Below are positions 8,367 to 15,298 of a stretch of DNA of 18,121 nucleotides, piece by piece. Positions within the stretch are counted from its first letter, which is position 1. Each line of letters begins with the position of its first letter. Where the stretch lies: contig DKNS01000031.1 in the NCBI GenBank assembly GCA_002469765.1, positions 1-18,121 of the forward strand, written 5' to 3'. This stretch comes from Flavobacteriales bacterium UBA7382. Lineage in GTDB: Bacteria > Bacteroidota > Bacteroidia > Flavobacteriales_D > Sanyastnellaceae. The notes below the pieces were generated by a model that ran no database searches, was not told the DNA's origin, and saw nothing but the letters and a program-made list of their open reading frames with translations. Both the position numbers and the translations under genes were made by a program.

Positions 8367-8374
8367 CCAATGTA
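8367..8374 (-). promoter_or_regulatory. Near-consensus TAnnTTTG box before the DUF2147 gene
   Basis: On the minus strand TACATTGG lies four bases upstream of the ATG, one mismatch from TAnnTTTG. The spacing equals that of the perfect boxes at rlmH, ribF and gcvH. It would give a leaderless or nearly leaderless mRNA. I see no convincing -33 element. Confidence 0.35.
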
Positions 8375-8395
8375 GCCCAAACCGTCAACCCTCGC

Positions 8396-9367
8396 TCACG
8401 CCTCGGATTCTGTTCCTCCACGTTTGCCGCCTGAAAACTTCGTCATGGCTTCCCTCCGTGCCTTCTCGATGCTGGCATCAAGCTCAAACCCGAGCAACAG
8501 CACAGCGCTGTTGGCATTCACCCACACCAACAACAGCAGCAACGTTCCCAGCGACCCGTAGAGCCGGTTGTACGTGTTGACTTTGGCGATGAAAAAGCTG
8601 AACCCAAGCGACAGCAACACCATCAAAAGCGTGGTCATGGCCGCGCCAGGCGTCGCTGTCCGCCATTTCAAACGCTCCCAATGACCCACGTTGTAAAGCA
8701 AGGTCACCGAGCTGTAAATGAGCACCAGCGCTCCGAGCCATCGGGCCGCGTTGAACCAAGGTAACGACGATCCCGGCAGCAATCCGCGCCCCGAGGCCCA
8801 CATCAACGCATCGCCGCTGAAACCGATGAGCAGGACCGCGAGGCCGAGAAGCACCACAAGCAGAATCAACAAGAACATGGACCACACCCGGATGAGCCAA
8901 GGGTTGCCCTTCTGTTCCAACAAGGCGCTCTCATTGAACCCGGAAAGCACCGCGTGCACGCTGCTTGATGCGTAGTAGAGTGAGAGGATGAAACCGACCG
9001 AGAGCAAGGCACCTTGGGTTTGGCTGAGCAAGTCTTCCACCGTTTGCTCGAACAGCGACACTGTGTCCCCTGGGAAGAGCAGTCGAAGGGCGTCCATCAC
9101 CGCCTCCGTCTCCAGTGGCGTATGCGGCAAGACGCTCAGCACAAAGATGACCGCCGGAAAGAAGGCCAAGAACAACCGAAACGAAATCGCCGCGGCCCGT
9201 GTGGCCACCGCACCATTCACCAAGCCCACCAGGAAAAACCTGACCACGTCGTAAGCGTTCATGCCTTCTTGGCCCCAAGGCTGAAAACGACGAAGCAAGG
9301 CCTTGGCGCGAAGGACTGTGGCGTTTTGCGCCAACCAACGGAACAATGGGCCGTCTGGGAGATTCAT
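8396..9367 (-). CDS. YihY/BrkB family inner-membrane protein
   Basis: This 323-residue protein shows the UPF0761/YihY layout: a short cytoplasmic start, then about six membrane helices. The first, around residues 65-85, contains the family's ATRAAAISFRLFLAFFPAVI pattern. Later segments include YYASSSVHAVLSGFN, the WERLKWRTATPGA loop, and a final helix LLLLLVWVNANSAVLLLGFE, which ends in the conserved Glu before a charged tail. The old label ribonuclease BN is not supported for the family and its function is unknown. The ATG overlaps the nadC stop as ATGA, so it is translationally coupled to nadC. This pairing may be only positional. Confidence 0.9.
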   Translation of the reverse strand: MNLPDGPLFRWLAQNATVLRAKALLRRFQPWGQEGMNAYDVVRFFLVGLVNGAVATRAAAISFRLFLAFFPAVIFVLSVLPHTPLETEAVMDALRLLFPGDTVSLFEQTVEDLLSQTQGALLSVGFILSLYYASSSVHAVLSGFNESALLEQKGNPWLIRVWSMFLLILLVVLLGLAVLLIGFSGDALMWASGRGLLPGSSLPWFNAARWLGALVLIYSSVTLLYNVGHWERLKWRTATPGAAMTTLLMVLLSLGFSFFIAKVNTYNRLYGSLGTLLLLLVWVNANSAVLLLGFELDASIEKARREAMTKFSGGKRGGTESEA

Positions 9368-10236
9368 GCAGGAAGGACAGGTTGGGACTTGAGGGAAAGA
9401 TCCAGGCTTTTGACGCTGTGCGTCAGGGCGCCCATGGACACGAAGTCCACCCCAGCTTGTCCATAATCACGAAGGTTGGTCAAGTCTATGCCTCCTGATG
9501 CCTCCAAGGGCAAGGCGCCAGCCACTTCGTCCACGGCTTCTCGGGCTTGGTCCGGCGTAAAGTTGTCCAAAAGCAAACGGGTCAGTTTAAGTCCGACCTC
9601 CGAAGCAGCTTGGCGCGCTTCACGAAGCTCTTCCATGCTCCGCACCTCCACCACGACAGGCACGCGCTCGGCGCCCCCCTCGAAGTAGCGGTGCACCCCA
9701 CGCAGGGCAGCGGTCATGCTGCCCGCGTAATCCACGTGGTTGTCCTTGATGAGGACCATGTCGTACAGGCCCATCCTGTGATTCGTACCGCCGCCCAAGG
9801 CCACCGCCCACTTTTCAAACGCGCGCAGTCCAGGGGTGGTTTTGCGGGTGTCCAACACCCGGGCGCCCGTGCCTTCCAACAAGGCCTGGGCGCGATTCGC
9901 CATGGTGGCCACACCGCTCATGCGCTGCATGAAGTTGAGCGCCAAGCGCTCCGCGGACAAGATGCTCCGGGCAGGACCCTTCACCTTGACCACGGCTTCG
10001 CCAAAAGCCACGTGCGCTCCGTCGGGGCGCAAGGCCTCAAACGACACCGACGCATCCACGAGGTCAAACACGTGACGCGCCACCTCCACGCCTGCGAGCA
10101 CGCCGTCCTCTTTGGCCAAAATGAAGCCTTGATGAACCATCTCATTTGGCACACTCGACAAAGAAGTGCAATCGCCCGACCCCAAATCCTCTTCAAGCGC
10201 CCATTCCACTGCGCGTTTCATCGCTTGTGTCCACAT
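9364..10236 (-). CDS. nadC: Nicotinate-nucleotide pyrophosphorylase (quinolinate phosphoribosyltransferase)
   Basis: NadC converts quinolinate and PRPP to nicotinate mononucleotide and CO2, the entry to NAD from the de novo pathway. From ATG 10236 it has 290 residues, normal for the family. Visible motifs are EEDLGSGDCTS (15-25), SAERLALNFMQRMSGVAT (94-111), DTRKTTPGLRAFEKWA (129-144), GGGTNHRMGLYDMVLIKDNH (148-167) and the SGGI phosphate-binding loop (247-250). The frame runs on upstream to 10398 but that stretch overlaps rlmH and has no family similarity. Starting at 10236 also leaves a TATCTTCG box exactly four bases upstream; ATG 10221 is an alternative. The stop overlaps the yihY-like start. 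No nadA or nadB is in the window. Confidence 0.95.
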   Translation of the reverse strand: MWTQAMKRAVEWALEEDLGSGDCTSLSSVPNEMVHQGFILAKEDGVLAGVEVARHVFDLVDASVSFEALRPDGAHVAFGEAVVKVKGPARSILSAERLALNFMQRMSGVATMANRAQALLEGTGARVLDTRKTTPGLRAFEKWAVALGGGTNHRMGLYDMVLIKDNHVDYAGSMTAALRGVHRYFEGGAERVPVVVEVRSMEELREARQAASEVGLKLTRLLLDNFTPDQAREAVDEVAGALPLEASGGIDLTNLRDYGQAGVDFVSMGALTHSVKSLDLSLKSQPVLPA

Positions 10237-10240
10237 GGCA

Positions 10241-10248
10241 CGAAGATA
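10241..10248 (-). promoter_or_regulatory. Near-consensus TAnnTTTG box before nadC
   Basis: TATCTTCG on the minus strand differs from TAnnTTTG at one base and ends four bases before the nadC ATG. It stands back to back with the rlmH box, 23 bases apart. The predicted nadC mRNA would be leaderless or nearly so. No clear -33 element is visible. Confidence 0.4.
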
Positions 10249-10271
10249 CACCTGCGATTCGGGGGACCGTG

Positions 10272-10279
10272 TAGATTTG
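10272..10279 (+). promoter_or_regulatory. TAnnTTTG promoter box immediately before rlmH
   Basis: TAGATTTG is a full match to the Bacteroidota -7 consensus TAnnTTTG and ends four bases before the rlmH ATG. Transcription would begin at or within a few bases of the start codon. No strong -33 TTG is seen 19-22 bases upstream. Confidence 0.55.
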
Positions 10280-10283
10280 CCGC

Positions 10284-10760
10284 ATGCAGCTGAGCTTGAT
10301 CGCCATAGGCGCCACCGGGCAACCTTGGGTCCGAGAGGGATTGAAGATGTACAACACCCGGTTGGGTCGGTACACCAAATTCTCATACGTCGAAACACCC
10401 AACCTCAAAGGCAAGTTTGCCAAGGCCGACCCCAACCGCGTGATGAAGGAAGAAGCCGCTGCCACAGAGAAATACCTCAAAGGGGTGGACCACCTGATTC
10501 TGCTGGACGAACATGGCCCTCAGATGGGTTCCATTCAACTCTCCAAACACCTCCAAGGGTTGATGAACCGCGGGTTGAAACACACCGCCTTCTTGGTGGG
10601 CGGCGCGTATGGCTTCGACCCAAGCTTGCGCCAACGGGCACACGCCACGTGGTCACTAAGCAAGTTGACGTTTCCGCATGAGCTCATCCGTGTTTGCGCG
10701 GCCGAGCAACTCTACCGCGCCCACACCATCCTCAAAGGCGAACCATACCACCACCCCTGA
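10284..10760 (+). CDS. rlmH: 23S rRNA (pseudouridine1915-N3)-methyltransferase
   Basis: RlmH methylates pseudouridine 1915 in helix 69 of 23S rRNA using S-adenosylmethionine and acts on assembled 70S ribosomes as a dimer. The 158-residue length fits the SPOUT-fold family (about 155-160). Key segments are LDEHG (74-78), the SAM-binding loop FLVGGAYGF (103-111) and the C-terminal knot SLSKLTFPHELIRVCAAEQL followed by YRAHTILKGEPYHH. The C terminus is complete. The gene stands alone between divergent nadC and convergent atpC, so it is probably monocistronic, with the box at 10272-10279 as promoter and the hairpin at 10764-10796 as terminator. Confidence 0.97.
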   Translation: MQLSLIAIGATGQPWVREGLKMYNTRLGRYTKFSYVETPNLKGKFAKADPNRVMKEEAAATEKYLKGVDHLILLDEHGPQMGSIQLSKHLQGLMNRGLKHTAFLVGGAYGFDPSLRQRAHATWSLSKLTFPHELIRVCAAEQLYRAHTILKGEPYHHP

Positions 10761-10763
10761 AAC

Positions 10764-10796
10764 GCAACAACGCGACCCGAGGGCCGCGTTGTTTGC
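10764..10796. terminator. Hairpin between convergent rlmH and atpC
   Basis: AACAACGCG (10766-10774) and CGCGTTGTT (10785-10793) are perfect 9-base complements around a 10-base loop; a further GC pair can form past one bulged T. It starts four bases after the rlmH stop and lies in the 56-base gap before the atpC stop, so it can serve both transcripts. The rightward side is followed by TTTGCTGTCTTA, only a weak U-tract. Confidence 0.65.
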
Positions 10797-10816
10797 TGTC
10801 TTAGGTGCCGTTCGTT

Positions 10817-11050
10817 TTATTCAGCGAGCACGGTCACCACGTTGTTCAAGACTTCCACACTCCCGCCTTTGACTTCGAATGCTTCTTCGCCATTGGCCGT
10901 GCGCACAATCACCTCGCCCGCTTGCAGGGTGGTGACCAACGCAGCGTGGTTGTCCAAAATGCCCATGCTTCCATCTGACCCTGGGAGCCCCACGTAGGTG
11001 GCTTCTCCAGAGAAGAGATTGGCGTCGGGGGTGAGAATGTCGACGGTCAT
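10817..11050 (-). CDS. atpC: F1F0 ATP synthase epsilon subunit (short form)
   Basis: This 77-residue protein is the epsilon subunit of the F1 central stalk, which joins the rotor to the catalytic head. It begins MTVDILTPDANLFSGEATYV and contains GSMGILDNHAALVTTLQ, the typical N-terminal beta-sandwich. The C-terminal two-helix domain that inhibits ATP hydrolysis in E. coli (whose epsilon is about 139 residues) is entirely absent; short epsilons of this kind are usual in Bacteroidota. The ATG at 11050 lies four bases after the atpD stop, so the two are co-transcribed. Upstream codons to 11089 overlap atpD and were not used. Confidence 0.93.
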   Translation of the reverse strand: MTVDILTPDANLFSGEATYVGLPGSDGSMGILDNHAALVTTLQAGEVIVRTANGEEAFEVKGGSVEVLNNVVTVLAE

Positions 11051-11054
11051 CGAA

Positions 11055-12551
11055 TCAAGCTTCTGCCAACATCTTCTCACCCGCCTCAATCACTTCCTCG
11101 ATGTTGCCCTTCAAGTTGAAGGCCGCCTCCGGGTACTGGTCGAGTTCTCCGTTGAGGATCATGTTGAAGCCCTTGATGGTGTCTTCGATGGGCACGAGCA
11201 CCCCAGGGATGCCGGTGAACTGCTCCGCCACGTGGAAGGGCTGAGAGAGAAAACGGCTGATGCGACGTGCACGGTTCACCGTTTGCTTGTCCTCTTCGCT
11301 CAATTCATCCATGCCAAGGATGGCGATGATGTCTTGAAGTTCCTTGTAGCGTTGGAGGGTCACCTTCACGCGCTCGGCGGTGTCGTAGTGCTCATTGCCG
11401 ACCACGTCAGGGCTCAAAATTCGACTTGTGCTGTCAAGGGGGTCCACCGCAGGGTAGATGCCCAAAGAAGCGATCTTCCGGGACAACACGGTGGTCGCAT
11501 CCAAGTGGGCGAACGTCGTGGCCGGTGCCGGATCTGTCAAGTCATCCGCGGGAACATACACCGCTTGCACAGACGTAATTGAGCCGCGCTTGGTGGAGCT
11601 GATGCGCTCTTGCATGACCCCCATCTCTGTCGCCAACGTGGGCTGGTACCCCACCGCCGAGGGCATCCGACCCAAGAGGGCCGACACCTCAGAACCGGCC
11701 TGGGTGAAACGGAAAATGTTGTCGATGAAGAACAGGATGTCACGGCCTCCACTCTGCTCGTCTCCGTCACGGAAGTACTCTGCCACGGTCAATCCAGAAA
11801 GCGCCACGCGTGCACGAGCGCCCGGAGGCTCATTCATCTGTCCAAACACCAACGTGGCTTGACTCTTCGCCAACTCGTTGTTGTCCACTTTGCTCAAATC
11901 CCAGCCTCCAGCTTCCATCGACTCCACGAACGCATCCCCGTACTTGATTACGCCAGATTCAATCATCTCACGCAACAAATCGTTTCCTTCACGGGTGCGC
12001 TCACCCACACCAGCGAACACCGAGATGCCTTCGTAGCCCTTGGCGATGTTGTTGATGAGCTCCATGATGAGGACCGTCTTGCCCACACCGGCTCCGCCGA
12101 ACAGGCCAATCTTGCCCCCCTTGGAATAGGGCTCAATCAAGTCGATCACCTTGATGCCCGTGAACAACACATCGGTCGACGTGCTCAAGTCCTCAAACTT
12201 GGGAGGAGACTGGTGAATGCTGCGACCCGCTTCGAACGAACGGTTGGCAATGCCGTCAATGGCCTCGCCCACCACATTGAAGAGACCACCTTTGATGCCT
12301 TCTCCGGTTGGCATGGTGATGCCCATTCCTGTGGATTCCACTGCCATGCCCCGACTCAATCCCTCGGTCGCCTCCATCGCAATGGCTCGCACCGTGTCTT
12401 CACCAATGTGCTTTTGGGTTTCGAGGATCAACTTGCTTCCTTCACGCTGCACCACGAGTGCATCGAGAATTTTAGGAAGGGCCGCTCCCTCCGGAAAGCG
12501 GATGTCAACGACTGGGCCGATGACTTGTGAAATGACTCCTTGTGCAGACAT
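11055..12551 (-). CDS. atpD: F1F0 ATP synthase beta subunit
   Basis: The catalytic beta subunit of the F1 head, 498 residues. The Walker A loop is GGAGVGKT (152-159), followed by the GVGERTREGNDL segment with the catalytic Glu184, the Walker B strand in ILFFIDNIFRFTQAG, the ALLGRMPSAVGYQPTL segment and the GMDELSEEDK (DELSEED) loop near the C terminus. The length is slightly above the E. coli protein. atpD and atpC form a two-gene unit; other ATP synthase subunits are not in the window, as is common in Bacteroidota, where they sit elsewhere. A TATTTTTG box 30 bases upstream is the likely promoter, giving a leader of roughly 25 bases with no clear Shine-Dalgarno. Confidence 0.98.
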   Translation of the reverse strand: MSAQGVISQVIGPVVDIRFPEGAALPKILDALVVQREGSKLILETQKHIGEDTVRAIAMEATEGLSRGMAVESTGMGITMPTGEGIKGGLFNVVGEAIDGIANRSFEAGRSIHQSPPKFEDLSTSTDVLFTGIKVIDLIEPYSKGGKIGLFGGAGVGKTVLIMELINNIAKGYEGISVFAGVGERTREGNDLLREMIESGVIKYGDAFVESMEAGGWDLSKVDNNELAKSQATLVFGQMNEPPGARARVALSGLTVAEYFRDGDEQSGGRDILFFIDNIFRFTQAGSEVSALLGRMPSAVGYQPTLATEMGVMQERISSTKRGSITSVQAVYVPADDLTDPAPATTFAHLDATTVLSRKIASLGIYPAVDPLDSTSRILSPDVVGNEHYDTAERVKVTLQRYKELQDIIAILGMDELSEEDKQTVNRARRISRFLSQPFHVAEQFTGIPGVLVPIEDTIKGFNMILNGELDQYPEAAFNLKGNIEEVIEAGEKMLAEA

Positions 12552-12581
12552 AGGGATGGATTTATCTCGTTAAATCGGGGC

Positions 12582-12589
12582 CAAAAATA
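12582..12589 (-). promoter_or_regulatory. TAnnTTTG promoter box of atpD-atpC
   Basis: TATTTTTG on the minus strand is a full match to TAnnTTTG. A TTG that could act as the -33 element lies 22 bases further upstream (complement of 12612-12614). Unlike at ribF, the box is 30 bases from the start codon. Confidence 0.6.
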
Positions 12590-12615
12590 GTTGCTCTCAC
12601 GCGAAAATCCGCAAC

Positions 12616-12623
12616 TAAATTTG
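12616..12623 (+). promoter_or_regulatory. TAnnTTTG promoter box immediately before ribF
   Basis: TAAATTTG is a full match to the consensus and ends four bases before the ribF GTG. A TTG at 12591-12593 stands 22 bases upstream as a possible -33 element. The start of transcription would fall at or beside the start codon. Confidence 0.55.
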
Positions 12624-12627
12624 CAGG

Positions 12628-13596
12628 GTGCGAGTGCATCATCACGCTTCGGAGTTTCCCGGCCACGCAAGTGGACAGCCACGGACCGTGTTGACGGTGG
12701 GCACCTTCGATGGCGTCCACGCCGGCCATCGGGCCGTGCTGGAGCAATTGCGGGCGGTTGCGGACCGCCACAACGCCTCCACAACCTTGCTCAGCTTCAC
12801 CCCCCATCCCCGGGTTGTGTTGGACCCCAACCACCACGGACTGAAACTTTTGAACACGTTGGAAGAACGGCGTGAATTGTTGGCCGACGCGGGGCTCGAC
12901 AACCTGGTGCTGCACCCCTTCACGAAAGATTTGGCCAACCTGACACCTTGGGAATACGCCAAGACCCTCTTGGCCGACTGCATCAAGCCCGTGGCGGTGG
13001 TCATCGGAGACGACCATCGGTTTGGACGTCACCGTGCAGGCAACTTTGACACGCTTGTTACCCTTGGCCAGGCCTTCGACTTCAAGGTTGAGGCTCTGGA
13101 CGCGCACCATGTGGAGGACGTCCGGGTCAGCTCCACCAAAGTCAGACAAGCCCTTGAAGACGGACGTGTCGACGAGGCCAACACCTGGCTGGGCAAACCT
13201 TACCCCACCACCGGGAAGGTGGTCCACGGCGAGGCGCTGGGACGCGAGCTGGGATTCCCCACGGCCAACCTGCGCATCGACAACCCCTTGAAATTGCTCC
13301 CCGCGCACGGGGTGTACGCTGTGTGGTGCCAAACTCCAGACGGACAATGGCATCCGTCCATGGCAAACGTGGGCACCCGTCCCACCATTCACGACAACGC
13401 CCCCACTTCCATCGAAGTGCATGTCTTCGACGCCAGCGGCGATTGGTACGAAAAGCCGTTGACGCTGCGTTGGATGCATTGGATGCGTGGCGAAGTCAAA
13501 TTTGATTCGAAGAAGGCCTTGGTCGCGGCCCTTGAGGCCGATCGGACCAAAGCGCTGAACTTGTTGGCCTCCTCCCCCAAACCTGGCATGGCATGA
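12628..13596 (+). CDS. ribF: Bifunctional riboflavin kinase / FAD synthetase
   Basis: RibF phosphorylates riboflavin to FMN and adenylylates FMN to FAD. The N-terminal nucleotidyltransferase shows GTFDGVHAGH (25-34), FTPHPRVV (57-64), GDDHRFGRHRAG (127-138) and VSSTKVRQAL (167-176). The C-terminal flavokinase domain shows GEALGRELGFPTAN (201-214), a NVGTRPT segment (248-253) and the catalytic-type Glu263, ending with the usual MRGEVKF region. At 322 residues it is of normal length. GTG 12628 was chosen because the MRVHHHASEF opening matches family N termini; there is no ATG in a suitable place. It heads a plus-strand unit with the LRR, NadR-like and pnuC genes, the first overlap being ATGA. 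Confidence 0.95.
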   Translation: MRVHHHASEFPGHASGQPRTVLTVGTFDGVHAGHRAVLEQLRAVADRHNASTTLLSFTPHPRVVLDPNHHGLKLLNTLEERRELLADAGLDNLVLHPFTKDLANLTPWEYAKTLLADCIKPVAVVIGDDHRFGRHRAGNFDTLVTLGQAFDFKVEALDAHHVEDVRVSSTKVRQALEDGRVDEANTWLGKPYPTTGKVVHGEALGRELGFPTANLRIDNPLKLLPAHGVYAVWCQTPDGQWHPSMANVGTRPTIHDNAPTSIEVHVFDASGDWYEKPLTLRWMHWMRGEVKFDSKKALVAALEADRTKALNLLASSPKPGMA

Positions 13597-14237
13597 TCTG
13601 GAAAGGACGGCGAGCTTGGTTCATGCTGGCTGCGATGGCCACGTGCACGGTTTCCTGGGGACAGGCCCGTCGTGAAGACATTCCTGGGGTGGGCGCCAAT
13701 ACCGTGTGGTTCGACGACCTCGGAGATGCCCTGGCCGCACACCACGCCGGCATTCCTGTGCTCGCCATGGATTTGACCCGAAACAAACTGCACGAATTGC
13801 CAAAGGGCCTTGTCGAACTCCCTGATTTACGCGTGTTGATGCTCCACAAGAACCGCCTCACCGGCCTGCCGCCTTGGCTGACAGACATGGACGCGCTCGA
13901 GGTGCTTCTCCTGGACCAAAACCGCTTCACCAGCTTCCCCAATGTGCTGCTGCGCATGGACCAGCTGGAAACACTCAGTCTGGGTGACAACTTCATCGAT
14001 GAGATTCCCTTGGATGTGGATCACATGACTTCGTTGCGTCATTTGGCCTTGTGGGGCAACCTCATCGGACGGTATCCAGCTTCGTTGGGAGACTTGAGCA
14101 ACCTGCAAACCCTGGATCTGCTTCACAACGACATGACCGCCGAAGAGCAAGAACTCGTCTCCAGCATGTTGCCCAAGGCGAAGGTCCTCATGTCCGAGCC
14201 ATGCCTTTGTGAATTTCGAGATCAACCTCGCCCTTGA
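13593..14237 (+). CDS. Secreted leucine-rich-repeat protein
   Basis: A 214-residue protein with a signal peptide (hydrophobic stretch FMLAAMATCTVSWG, likely cleavage near GQA), so it is exported. From about residue 55 to 190 it carries some six leucine-rich repeats of about 23 residues, for example LDLTRNKLHELPKGL-type, VLMLHKNRLTGLPPWL, VLLLDQNRFTSFPNVL, TLSLGDNFIDEIPLDV and HLALWGNLIGRYPASL. The tail holds a close Cys pair (EPCLCEF). LRRs usually bind proteins; no partner is indicated. No sorting domain of the type IX kind is recognised. It overlaps ribF by ATGA and is followed three bases later by the kinase gene, so it is in the same operon although its role in cofactor metabolism is not apparent. 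Confidence 0.87.
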   Translation: MIWKGRRAWFMLAAMATCTVSWGQARREDIPGVGANTVWFDDLGDALAAHHAGIPVLAMDLTRNKLHELPKGLVELPDLRVLMLHKNRLTGLPPWLTDMDALEVLLLDQNRFTSFPNVLLRMDQLETLSLGDNFIDEIPLDVDHMTSLRHLALWGNLIGRYPASLGDLSNLQTLDLLHNDMTAEEQELVSSMLPKAKVLMSEPCLCEFRDQPRP

Positions 14238-14240
14238 CAC

Positions 14241-14759
14241 ATGACTGAAGAGGTTCCTTTCAAAAGAGTGGTGGTGACCGGGGTCGAGAACTCTGGAAAA
14301 ACCACGTTCGCTTCCCTCCTCGCCCACAATCTCGGATGGCAGTTGGTGGAGGAACACGCGCGCGGGCACGAAGCTGTGCTGAGAGGGCAGGTCACTGAAC
14401 AGACGTTCGATGAGTTGCACGAAGCCCAAACAGATGCGGCCGCAGAGGCAGCCCGCGCCGGGTCCTGTGGGGTCATTTGCGACACGGGGGACCTGGTCTT
14501 GCGCATGTGGTCGGAGCATGCTTTGGGATTCAATTGGCACCCGCTGTCGCCGCCTTGGCCCTCGGTGGACCTTCACATCTTGTGTCCGACACTCGATGTG
14601 TGGGAGGAGGACCCTTTGAGGAGCATGCCGCGGCTTGAAGACCGGCTTGCCCTCGAAGCCCACTACCGGGCCCATCTGGCACACCGGCACCACCTCATTG
14701 CAGAGGGAGAAACACCTGAAGCACGGGTGGCCCATGTTTTGGCCCAGTGGCCATGGTGA
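14241..14759 (+). CDS. NadR-like P-loop kinase, probable nicotinamide riboside kinase
   Basis: A 172-residue P-loop protein of the AAA_28/NadR C-terminal type. The Walker A is GVENSGKT (14-21), close to the GPESSGKT form of NadR; EEHAR (about 37-41) and the ICDTGDLVLRMW segment match the NadR kinase domain. The N-terminal repressor and the NMN adenylyltransferase domains of full NadR are missing, so only kinase activity is expected: phosphorylation of nicotinamide riboside to NMN. The seven-base overlap with pnuC, whose product imports nicotinamide riboside, supports this. A related nucleoside or thiamine-linked substrate cannot be excluded, since some PnuC relatives carry other vitamins. Confidence 0.82.
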   Translation: MTEEVPFKRVVVTGVENSGKTTFASLLAHNLGWQLVEEHARGHEAVLRGQVTEQTFDELHEAQTDAAAEAARAGSCGVICDTGDLVLRMWSEHALGFNWHPLSPPWPSVDLHILCPTLDVWEEDPLRSMPRLEDRLALEAHYRAHLAHRHHLIAEGETPEARVAHVLAQWPW

Positions 14760-15298
14760 GGGCGGCAGAAATTGCTGGAGTGGCGCTCAACCTGGCGTAC
14801 ACCTACCTCTACCTCCGAGGTCAACTCCCCATCGCCTATTTGTTTGCTGCATTGGGTGCCATGGCGCTGGGCTGGACCTGTTGGCATCGGCAGCTCCAAG
14901 CTGAAACGGGCCTCCACGGCTTTTACCTCTTCATGGCGGGCTACGGTGCGTGGCTGTCAGCCGACAGCGAATGGCAGGTGACCGTGCACGGATGGGTCCC
15001 GCATGTGGTGGCCGTCGGGACTGGTGCAATCGCGTGGGCAGCATTGACGCCTTGGCTTGCAAAACGCGGATCGAGCATGCCGACCCTGGACGCCTTCACG
15101 ACGGTGTTCAGCATCCTCGGCACGTGGTGGATGATTCAAGGCGACCCTGTCAACTGGATATACTGGATGGTCATCGATGCCGTCAGCATTTACCTCTACG
15201 CAAAAAGAGGAATGCCATGGGGAGCACTCCTCTTTTTCTTCTACGGCCTTATGGCCGTAGATGGCTGGTTCGAAAGAATCAGCTGGTTCAGCGTATGA
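14753..15298 (+). CDS. pnuC: PnuC family nicotinamide riboside transporter
   Basis: An inner-membrane protein of 181 residues with about seven hydrophobic helices. PnuC carriers let nicotinamide riboside diffuse inwards, where a kinase traps it. Family marks include the AEIAGVALNLAYTYLYLRG opening, an AGYGAW segment, and the conserved late part NWIYWMVIDAVSIYLYAKRG with the closing DGWFERISW. ATG 14753 was chosen; GTG 14747 is two codons upstream. The gene overlaps the kinase gene by seven bases and its last 11 bases overlap tonB on the other strand. Members transporting thiamine (PnuT) or riboflavin (PnuX) exist, but the kinase neighbour favours nicotinamide riboside. Confidence 0.88.
   Translation: MVRAAEIAGVALNLAYTYLYLRGQLPIAYLFAALGAMALGWTCWHRQLQAETGLHGFYLFMAGYGAWLSADSEWQVTVHGWVPHVVAVGTGAIAWAALTPWLAKRGSSMPTLDAFTTVFSILGTWWMIQGDPVNWIYWMVIDAVSIYLYAKRGMPWGALLFFFYGLMAVDGWFERISWFSV
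15241..15260. repeat. Perfect hairpin inside the 3' end of pnuC
   Basis: CTACGGCC and GGCCGTAG are exact 8-base complements with a TTAT loop, 38 bases before the pnuC stop and beyond the tonB end. Neither strand has a U-tract after it, so it is not a standard terminator. It may protect either convergent mRNA end or be chance. Confidence 0.5.

Larger units (their letters stand above)
12582..12623. repeat. 13-base inverted repeat holding both atpD and ribF promoters
   Basis: The left arm at 12582-12594 and the right arm at 12611-12623 match as inverted copies at 11 of 13 bases, around a 16-base spacer. Each arm contains the -7 box of one promoter and the possible -33 TTG of the other. The symmetry could come from two promoters with the same consensus facing apart, or be a regulator-binding dyad. 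Confidence 0.6.

Noticed and set aside
10237..10398. Longer NadC start overlapping rlmH
   Set aside because: The added residues do not resemble NadC and would make the protein 54 residues too long; ATG 10236 fits both length and promoter spacing.
11610..12530. Open frame of 306 codons opposite atpD
   Set aside because: It is a shadow of the highly conserved atpD; the translation has no recognisable motif.
12562..13479. Open frame of 305 codons opposite ribF
   Set aside because: Shadow of ribF, and it would run through the atpD-ribF promoter region.
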